Made by a program: the position numbers and the translations under genes. Source: Flaccisagitta enflata (taxonomy: Eukaryota; Chaetognatha; Sagittoidea; Aphragmophora). From it: a stretch of DNA of 64,000 nucleotides. Under the pieces are notes generated by a model that saw only the letters and a list, made by a program, of their open reading frames with translations, did no database searches and was not told the DNA's origin. This document shows positions 56,023-64,000 of this stretch, piece after piece. The stretch covers positions 63,550,001 through 63,614,000 of the forward strand of contig OZ231127.1 in the NCBI GenBank assembly GCA_965153355.1. The letters are read 5' to 3'. Numbering within the stretch: the stretch's first letter is position 1; each line of letters starts with the position of its first letter.

Positions 56023-56826
56023 ACCGTGAACACCCTCCAGATCCGATCCACAGTTTCTCCAAAGCCTCCTGCTCTCACAGCCCTAAGGGACATCACCGCT
56101 GATCGGAGGGTAAAACCCAGTCTGTTACGTAAAACAGTCCCCCTATCCCTTCCCTCCCTGCCCAGGGCCATTTCCACCACTTCCACCGTTCTCTCTCCTC
56201 CCAACGCCTCCATTTCTACACCCAGCTTTCTCCACAACTCCTTAACTATCGCACACTCCATCACCACGTGCCACCTGCTCCTGGCCCATTGCCCACACAA
56301 CGAACAAGTCCCATCCCCCCTGGCAATATAGGCATAGTCCATGTATGCAGTCCAAAAATTTAGGTTAAGTTGCCTCCAGACTTGGGATCTCACTTTGAAA
56401 GAACAATTTGACTCGTGTACTCTCTTCCAAATATCCGTCCATGTCACTGTCACTCCTAGTGCTTGCTCCCACTTTTCTTCAAAATGTCTAGGGTTGTCCA
56501 CCTTGGCTCTAAAGCTGAGGTAGAGCTCTTTAAAAGAGGCCAACCTCACATCTTTATCACCAGCTGGACCTGACAGAATATAGTGGGGTCGGTCACTTAG
56601 AGGGACAGGGGGGATTCTTTGTCTGAGGTACACCAGTTCAAACCATTGCTCTCTTTTAAGTCCCAGGCCTGAAAGACTCTGCGCTGTCCCCACTCTTAGG
56701 ATGCCCTTGCGGGTCATCCAGGGTTTGGGTGTTAGAGGGAGGCCTGCCTCATCGGTTATCATGTGGTTATGAAAGATATGGTCATGTCCTAGCTTACCCA
56801 GCCCACCCTGTGCCCTAACGGTCAGC
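56013..56826 (-). pseudogene. C-terminal fragment of a LINE ORF2 (minus), 5'-truncated
   Basis: It reads ITDEAGLPLTPKPWMTRKG, LGLKREQWFELVYLRQRIPP, WTDIWKRVHESNCSFKVRSQ, VWRQLNLNFWTAY and CSLCGQWARSRWHVVMECAI. The end is the C-x2-C-x7-H-x4-C zinc motif common at the C-terminus of LINE ORF2 after the RT (...K-x-R-x-x-x-W-x-x...). No RT remains. The frame can be read through the adjacent T-run as poly-Phe, but real coding stops near 56826. The stop is at 56013. It belongs to a different LINE from the one it interrupts. Confidence 0.7.
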
Positions 56827-56842
56827 ATGGACCAGCATGGAC

Positions 56843-56870
56843 CAAAAAAAAAAAAAAAAAAAAAAAAAAA
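56843..56870. repeat. A-run inside the 4-kb insertion
   Basis: About 28 A on the plus strand after a duplicated CAGCATGGAC. It may be the tail of a separate small insertion. Confidence 0.85.
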
Positions 56871-57464
56871 AGAAAAACACTTGCGTTTTGGCTTTCCACC
56901 CCCTGTATCCAGCATAACTTCTCTCTTGTGTTGTCTTTTAGATTTTATATTTTACCAGGTTTTTGCCTTCCAGTTAATTATTTATTGTCGCCTCGTTGCC
57001 TATTTAAATGACTCACTTATTTATTCACCTATTTATTCCCGCGTTTCTTTCCAGTTTCAAGGGCCTGGCCCATTATGGTTGATTCCTTAAGTGGACGAAT
57101 TTAGAATAGCTATTTATTCTTGCTTCGTTAATTATTTGAACAACTCACTACTGACTGACTGCACTATTTATTTCTGTGCCTGGTTTGATTTCTAGTCACT
57201 TAGAATAGCTATTTATTCTCGTTCCGTTGATTATTTAAATGACTCAATACTAACTGACTGACTATACTATTTATTTCCGTACCTGTTTTAAATTTAGTCA
57301 TTTACATGTCACTTACATGTCTACGACTTCGGAACCAACTTACGGATTCAGAACTACTATTCACCGCTGATCCATTGATAGGACCGCGATTTTTTTTGGT
57401 GGCTGAATGCGTCTCCAACACAAGAGAAAAGTGATACATTTCCGCTCGGTCGTAAAAAAAATGC

Positions 57465-57640
<176 letters not shown>

Positions 57641-58373
57641 TAGCTGTAACACGCAACCTTTCTTTCGGGTGTTTTCTTTTATCCAGATAGCCCTCGACCT
57701 CATTGAGACTCCTTTTGTTTTTTGGTCTTCTTAATCTGGTCGTACATTTTGCAACATACGAGCGATCTCATTCCGTTTATTTTCCGTCAAGTCTACCCTC
57801 GCAAACGAACTCGAATTATTTGATCTCGAACCGATCTTTCATTTTCCATCTAGTCTGCCCTCACAAAATCTCAAACTATCTATTCGGTCTTCATCTAGCC
57901 TCCTTGATCCCACAGATGGGTATTTTTTACAGATCTATTCTGACCAATCAAATCTATCTATTCCGTTCAATCTAGTCCGCCATACACTCAACTTTATTTC
58001 AATTTCCGTGTAGATCTCGGAATATCTATCCATCTTTCATCTGGTCTCCTCGATGACACATATGAGTTTTAGTCTCAAATCTAGTCTTAATGGACTTAAT
58101 CTGATCTCAGCTTAAATAAGGGTCTACTATTCTAAACTAATTTCGACCCTATCCATAGTTTCCGGTTTTATACCACAAAGTAGTCAATCTTATCTTTTTA
58201 CTTATGGCCTTAGACACGGTTTTTCTTAAAATTAGTATGTAGCCCCGTTCAAACTAGTATGTAGCCCAGAATAACACTAGCCTGTAAGAAACGCAAAGGA
58301 AAAGTTTCAGGTTTCATTTTGATTTAGACAAAAGAGCAAATAATTAACTTGTCTTGTTCTCTTTCTCTTTCAG

Positions 58374-58403
<30 letters not shown>

Positions 58404-58408
<5 letters not shown>

Positions 58409-58415
58409 TTAATTG
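58404..58415. repeat. Target site duplication, right copy
   Basis: GTCTGTTAATTG directly after the A-run of the insertion. Removing one copy and the insertion restores the LINE ORF2 frame. Confidence 0.95.
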
Positions 58416-58953
58416 GGCAAAGTTGTCTAACAACGCAATCTCTGACTACAGCAGAAGGCTGGAGCAGAACCTGCTTCAGCGGCAAACGCCTCTTGGAGTC
58501 TCTCTCTGCCGTCAACCATGTGGGTGTACAAGCGACGCCTGTAGACAAGACATTCAAGATGAATATAATGATATCATCTCCTGTGTAAAAGATGCTTCAA
58601 AATCTCTCCCAAAAAAGACGGTTGGAGTAGAAAAGGACTGGTGGACACCGGCTCTCACACAGCTCCGAAACCAAAACATCTCAGTGCAGTCCATGTGGAT
58701 TGCTGAAGGTCGTCCTCGCCAAGGCCCCATTTGCTTGGAAAGGCTGCGTGTTAGGGCCACTTATAAAAACGAAATTCGCCGCGCCAAAAGGGCCCCAAAA
58801 CAGTCAGCTTGGAACAAACTCCACTCGGCAATGTCTAACGAAGACACTCAGTCTTTCTGGAAATGGTGGCGATCCGTTTATGGCAAAGACAAGAATAGTT
58901 TTGCTCCTGTCGTCGATGGTCAGACAACAAGCGATGGAATTGCGTCAGCGTTT
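58404..58953 (+). pseudogene. LINE ORF2, continuation between endonuclease and RT
   Basis: After the second copy of the 12-bp target duplication, the frame continues with NWAKLSNNAISDYSRRLEQN, a Cys-containing stretch (CRQPCGCTSDAC), KDWWTPALTQLRNQN, QSMWIAEGRPRQGP, YKNEIRRAKRA and SFWKWWRSVYGKDKNSF. This is the typical linker of CR1/L2-type ORF2 (dWW...L-x-x-L-R ... W...G-x-P-x-x-G ... FW-x-x-W). It ends at a foldback element at 58954. I find no RT sequence after that element, so ORF2 is truncated. Confidence 0.8.
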
Positions 58954-59723
58954 CAGTATGTTTTTTTTTCAAATGCAACATTACATGATGTTATAATTCT
59001 AAAAGTAATAGAGATAATTGAATTCTGAAAAAAAGTTCCTAAAAGATAATGTTAATGCATTTTATGATATGTAACTCCCAGAATTTTTCTACAAAATTTG
59101 GTCCTTGGAATAAGCACGGAAGTAGTTGTTATCATATCCAAATTGTTTCTTAACAAAACTTTGCCATTTGGACTGTTTCCCTTTAAATTGCTCTCATTTC
59201 TAAACGAATTGAGCTACAGATACCAGATTGGTCCCAAATGGAAGGTATTTTGAAGTAGTTTTTGGGACAGTTTGAATTGAAATGCTCATTTGATGTTTCA
59301 GATCGATTTGTGAACTGTGAATCAACTTTTGGCATATTTTTTTGTCAAAACACCAATTTTTTTCATGCTTGATGTGATATACTATTGAAGAAAAATTTCC
59401 CTGTTTGTATTCCTTAAAACTATTGCTAATTAGCTTCAATTTGAGACCAATCTGGTATTTCTAGCTCAATCCATTTAGAATTCAGAGGAACTTGAAGAAA
59501 AACTGTTCGGCCAAAAACCTAAAATAATAGTGTTTTTTGCTGATTTTGAATGACATTTTGTCATTTTTCAAAAGGTACAGATTTTTATAAAAAAGTCCTT
59601 TGAGTTACACATGATAAAATGCATCACCATCAGCTTTCAGGAACTTTTTTCAGAATTCAATTATCTCTATTACTTTTTAAGTTATGCCGTTATGTAATGT
59701 TGCATTCGAGAAAAAACATACTG
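58954..59723. mobile_element. Foldback DNA element with CAGTATG termini (770 bp)
   Basis: The left end CAGTATGTTTTTTTTTC and the right-end complement CAGTATGTTTTTTCTC continue with AATGCAACATTACAT and AGTAATAGAGATAATTGAAT. Near the middle GAGCTACAGATACCAGATTG faces CAATCTGGTATTTCTAGCTC. Nearly the whole element is one imperfect hairpin centred near 59340. TA follows the right end; TT precedes the left (possibly a mutated TA). No coding capacity. Confidence 0.85.
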
Positions 59724-60575
59724 TAGTTTATTCTTCCAGCCATCTGGGAAGCTTTCAATTTTTGTCAGTTGTCTTTTTACGATATTCAGTTGTTGAGTGT
59801 AGCTAAGCTCTTTAAGATGTTGAATCAAATTTGCATTTCATATCTTTTGCTATAGCGATGAGTGGACAGCGGTATTGCGATATGTAAGGTATAGCAGTGA
59901 CCAAAATGTCTTCTTTACTACTGTTGGACCCTAATAAGGGTTAGGAACTGCGCTCAGACAGGGGCGAAGAAAGGGGTCACATTGTATCATTAATTGCTCT
60001 CCTGTATAGTCTAGGATGTTAATAAAAAATCTTGGCGTTTGTGGCACAAAGCGTGGAAATTTGCATACAGGGTCAGTTTTTGGTGCTGAACAAGACCAGG
60101 ATGGGTACACGTCAAAATTTTGAGTGTACCCATCTAAAAAATGCATTTTTTTCAAAAAAAAAATTTCAAAACTGTGCTGTCGCTAGACCCATGAACCGAT
60201 TTGCATGAAATTTTAGGCAAAGTTAGATATGCCTTTTATCTACTTGCATGCAAAATTTCAGCCAAATCGGTTCAGTAGAAGCGGAGATATTGCATTTTAA
60301 AGTCTAGGCCTACTTTTTGAAAAAGGGCTATGTTTCATTTTTTGAGTAAAATTTTGAATTTTTGAGCTGTGAGTCTGAAATTTGTTTTGGGCATGTATAA
60401 TGACATTATTTACCTAAAAATGAAAATTTTTTTAAAAAATCTTGTATATTTTTAATTTTTTGGCTAAAAAATCCAAAAATTGGGTTCTAAAATTTACACC
60501 CAATTTTGAAAAATGGCTAACGCGGGGAAAAAATTTGAAATCTAGGTGCCCACTTGGGGTATTAGTTCTTAGTGA
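59724..60575. other. No gene seen; one strong hairpin
   Basis: AT-rich. At 60100-60134 GATGGGTACAC pairs perfectly with GTGTACCCATC across a 13-nt loop that is itself palindromic (CAAAATTTTG). The LINE RT that would be expected after the foldback element is not found. Confidence 0.5.
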
Positions 60576-63303
60576 GTGTACAAACCTAATTCCAAAGTTT
60601 CAGGAGGGTACAATAACCCAAAAAGCCAAAAAAAACTTTTAAAGTTGGCAAAAAAAGGTCCCAAAATTTTGCACTTTTGGACACCCTGGCCTTTTTGGCG
60701 CCGGTACGGCCAAACGACTTGAGACAGCTTTACCAAATTTGGCATACAAGTTCTCAAGGTTCAGGGGCTTCTTCATGCAAAATTTTGGATACCTAGCTGA
60801 ATTTTAAGTACCGTTTTTTTCCAAAAAATGCTAAAAAAACGCTCAAAAAATCCAAAATTTGGTTTTTTTTGCCATATAGGCTGTTCTATGACCATCAGGA
60901 TCATGAAATTTGGCATGAATAAACATGTGCCCCACATGAACACACATGTCAAATTTCAAAAGCCTGGGTTTAATACTTTTGGAGATATTCAGTTTTGAAA
61001 TTTTTCAAAATTTTGCATTTTTTGATTTTTGACATTTTTTTTTAAAAAATGAAAAATATACCTGCCAATTTTGTGAAAATGGACTTGCTAATTCATATGA
61101 AGTGTAACAACCCAATTCCAAAGTTTCAGAGGGGTACGATGACCCTAAGAGGCTAAAAAATGTTTCAAAGTTGGAAAAGAAGGTCCCAAAATTTTGCCTT
61201 TTTGGACACCCTGGGATATTTGGTAACGCTACGGCCAAACAACTTGAGACAACTTTACCAAATTTGGCATACATGTTCTCAAGGTTCAGGCGCTTCTTCA
61301 TGCCAAATTTTGGATATCTGACTAAGCTTTCACTACCATTTTTTCAAAAAAATGCTCCAAAAATGCTCAAAAAATCCAAAATTTAGGTTTTTTTGGCCAT
61401 ATAGGCTGTTCTATGACCATCAGGATCATGAAATTTGGCATGAATAAACATGTGCCCCACATGAACCCACTTGTAAAATTTCAAAAGCTTGGGTTTAATA
61501 GTTTTGGAGATATTTGATTTTGAAATTTTTTCAAAAATTTCTAATTTTGGATTTTTTGACAGTTTTGAAAAACAAATCAAAAATATAATTGCCAATTTTG
61601 TGAAAATGGAATTTCCTAGTAATATGAAGTGTACCAACCTAATTCCAAAGTTTCAGGAGGGTACAATAACCCAAAAAGCCAAAAAAAACTTTCAAAGTTG
61701 GCAAAAAAGGTCTCAAAATTTTGCATTTTTGGACACCCTGGGCTATTTGGTGCTGGTACGCCGAAATGACTTGAGACAGCTTAACCAAATTTGGCATACA
61801 AGTTCTCAAGGTTCAGGGGCTTCTTCATGCAAAATTTTGGATACCTAGCTGAATTTTAAGTACCGTTTTTTTCAAAAAAATGCTCAAAAAACGCTCAAAA
61901 AATCCAAAATTTGGTTTTTTTTTGCCACATAGGCTGTTCTATGACCATCAGGATCATGAAATTTGGCATGAATAAACATGTGCCCCACATGAACACACAT
62001 GTCAAATTTCAAAAGCCTGGGTTTAATACTTTTGGAGATATTCAGTTTTGAAATTTTTCAAAATTTTGCATTTTTTGATTTTTGACATTTTTTTGAAAAA
62101 AAAATGAAAAATATACCTGCCAATTTTGTGAAAATGGACTTGCTAATTCATATGAAGTGTAACAACCCAATTCCAAAGTTTCAGAGGGGTACGATGACCC
62201 TAAGAGGCTAAAAAATGTTTCAAAGTTGGAAAAGAAGGTCCCAAAATTTTGCATTTTTGGACACCCTGGGATATTTGGTAACGCTACGGCCAAACAACTT
62301 GAGACAACTTTACCAAATTTGGCATACAAGTCTCAAGGTTCAGGCGCTTCTTCATGCCAAATTTTGGATATCTGACTAAGGTTTAACTACCATTTTTTTC
62401 AAAAAAATGCTCCAAAAATGCTCAAAAAATCCAAAATTTAGGTTTTTTGGCCATATAGGCTGTTCTATGACCATCAGGATCATGAAATTTGGCATGAATA
62501 AACATGTGCCCCACATGAACCCACATGTAAAATTTCAAAAGCTTGGGTTTAATAGTTTTGGAGATATTTGATTTTGAAATTTTTTCAAAAATTTCTAATT
62601 TTGGATTTTTTGACAGTTTTGAAAAACAAATCAAAAATATAATTGCCTATTTTGTGAAAATGGAATTTCCTAGTAATATGAAGTGTACCAACCTAATTCC
62701 AAAGTTTCAGGAGGGTACAATAACCCAAAAAGCCAAAAAAAACTTTCAAAGTTGGCAAAAAAGGTCTCAAAATTTTGCATTTCTGGACACCCTGGGCTAT
62801 TTGGTGCTGCTACGCCCAAATGACTTGAGACAGCTTAACCAAATTTGGCATACAAGTTCTCAACGTTCAGGCGCTTCTTCATGCAAAATTTTGGATACCT
62901 GACTGAATTTTGACTATCGGTTTTTTCAAAATGTGCCCCACATGAACTCACATGCAAAATTTCAAAAGCTTGGGTTTAATAGTTTTGGAGAAATTTGATT
63001 TTTTGACATTTTTCAATATGAATTCAAAAATAGGCTTGCCAATTTTTCAAAAATGAACTTACTAATTCACATGAAGTGTACCAACCTAATTCCGAAGTTT
63101 CAGGAGGGTACAATAACCCAAAAAGCCAGAAAAACCTTTCAAAGTTGGCAAAAAAAGGTCTCAAAATTGTGTATTTTTGGACAACCTGGGCTATTTGGTG
63201 CTGGTATGCCCAAACAACTTCAGTGAGCTTTACTAAATTTAGCATATAAGTTCTCAAGGTTAAGGCGTTTCTTCAGGCAGAATTTTGGATACCTGCCTCA
63301 ATT
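60576..63303. repeat. Satellite array, ~527-bp monomers in A-B dimers
   Basis: The marker AATTCC(A/G)AAGTTTCAG starts at 60588, 61114, 61641, 62169, 62695 and 63088. Spacings are 526, 527, 528, 526 and 393. Monomers at 60588, 61641 and 62695 carry GGAGGGTACAATAACCC (type A). Those at 61114 and 62169 carry GAGGGGTACGATGACCC (type B). The last unit is A-type and about 133 bp short. Open frames repeat with the array and are not genes. Confidence 0.92.
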
Positions 63304-63445
63304 TTTACCAATAAAGGCGGCTCTTGCCGACCGGAAAAAAGTCTTAAGTGGTTGTTTGTTTTTTTTGGTGCATGTTCTTGTGTGTGCATCTCATGATGTC
63401 TGGTTGATTGCTTTTCTGTTTTTGTCATTCAATCTGTCTCTCTGT
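63304..63445 (+). repeat. Repeat module Y (copy at 63 kb)
   Basis: Begins ACCAATAAAGGCGGC...GCCGACCGGAAAAAAGTC and includes GTGCATCTCATGATGTCTG. Inverted homologue of 37205-37385. It runs into a (TG)n array. Confidence 0.9.
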
Positions 63446-63479
63446 GTCTGTGTGTGTGTGTGTATGTGTGTGTGTGTGT

Positions 63480-63571
<92 letters not shown>

Positions 63572-63680
63572 GTATCTCTATTTGTGTTTAAATGTGTGTG
63601 TGTATGTGTGTGTGTGTAGGGGGGGAGTGTGTGTCTCTCTCTGTCTTTCTCTTTCTATTCTTGTTTTTTTCTCTCTCTCT
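63446..63680. repeat. (TG)n(TC)n compound array at the module Y/module X junction
   Basis: TG to ~63482, TC to ~63570, then mixed TG/TC to 63690. Confidence 0.95.
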
Positions 63681-63689
63681 CTTTCTCTC

Positions 63690-64000
63690 ACTCAAGCAGA
63701 GTAAAATGCAAAAGCTAGCGTCATAAAGGTTAGGGTCAATTTGTGTAACATCTTGCTTACTCTCTCTTGTTACATAGTGCCAAAAAAAGATTAATGAAAA
63801 ATATCGATTTTTGTGAAAGCGTCAAAAAATAAGAAAAGATTAAAAAATTCATAGCGCCAAAATTATTGACCGTAGAGACTTCTGGTTGGCGCCATTTGAA
63901 AGAGGAAGATAAGCTCTTTCTTAGCTATGAATATCAAAAAATGTATACTCCCAGCCCAAAAACTGCACAACTTTCAAAAATTGCCGCAAACCGAAAATGG
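63690..64000 (-). repeat. Repeat module X (inverted copy at 63 kb)
   Basis: Inverted homologue of about 31140-31440 (AAGCTAGCGTCAT, GTAACATCTTG, GAGACTTCTGGTTGG, ATGTATACTCCCAGCCCAAA). It runs off the window end. Confidence 0.9.

Noticed and set aside
56827-56915. N-terminal extension of the minus-strand LINE fragment through a poly-Phe run
   Set aside because: The Phe run is the translated A-run at 56843-56870, a retroinsertion tail and not coding sequence.
59724-59860. Continuation of the LINE RT after the foldback element
   Set aside because: The frames here contain no RT motif (no FxxxDxxxAF, no YADD) and do not align with the expected start of the RT domain.
60576-63303. CRISPR-like regular repeats, or duplicated genes of 95-119 codons
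   Set aside because: Repeats are ~527 bp, without short direct repeats plus unique spacers, in a eukaryotic context. The duplicated frames follow the satellite period.

Overview
The window is eukaryotic nuclear DNA from an invertebrate animal. It holds two spliced genes with GT..AG introns. One encodes an octopamine beta-type GPCR, a receptor class found in invertebrates. The rest is dense with metazoan-type retroelements, MITE-like DNA elements, satellite and very long microsatellites. The species cannot be named from the sequence; a protostome is the most likely guess. No prokaryotic operon, CRISPR array, rRNA or convincing tRNA gene was seen.

Layout. (1) 0.4-8.2 kb, minus strand: a decayed BEL/Pao-type LTR retrotransposon with an open Gln-rich gag and a broken pol (zinc knuckles, protease with a lost catalytic Asp, RT fragment, A17/RNase H, integrase, DUF5641). 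(2) 9.1-10.0 kb: a 339-bp direct duplication. (3) 10.9-12.5 kb: GA and CA arrays and a hairpin-ended repeat. (4) 14.8-17.4 kb, minus strand: at least four phase-consistent exons of a conserved unnamed protein with an HxD...H arrangement that recalls 2-oxoglutarate/Fe(II) oxygenases. (5) 21.0-41.9 kb, minus strand: an octopamine beta receptor gene in seven coding exons (760 codons plus stop, all phases compatible). Its 13.4-kb intron 2 is packed with repeats. (6) 42-51.9 kb: repeats and SSRs with no gene recognised. (7) 51.9-59.7 kb, plus strand: a CR1/L2-like LINE with intact ORF1 and the endonuclease half of ORF2. It is interrupted by a 4.04-kb insertion that has poly(T) at one end, poly(A) at the other and a 12-bp target duplication, and then by a foldback DNA element. 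(8) 60.6-63.3 kb: a satellite of about 527-bp monomers in an A-B dimer order. (9) 63.3-64.0 kb: repeat modules that recur, rearranged, at 31 and 37 kb.

Main points of interest. First, a dispersed family of at least ten short elements has a hairpin at each end. The 3' hairpin stem differs between subfamilies but stays self-complementary, and the same bases change at a matching 5' site. Two copies lie head to tail and so expose the exact termini. Second, three unrelated sequence modules are joined pairwise in all three combinations, always through a dinucleotide microsatellite. Third, long (CT)n arrays serve as the polypyrimidine tracts of two receptor exons. Fourth, one strand of the 4-kb insertion has no T for 542 consecutive bases.
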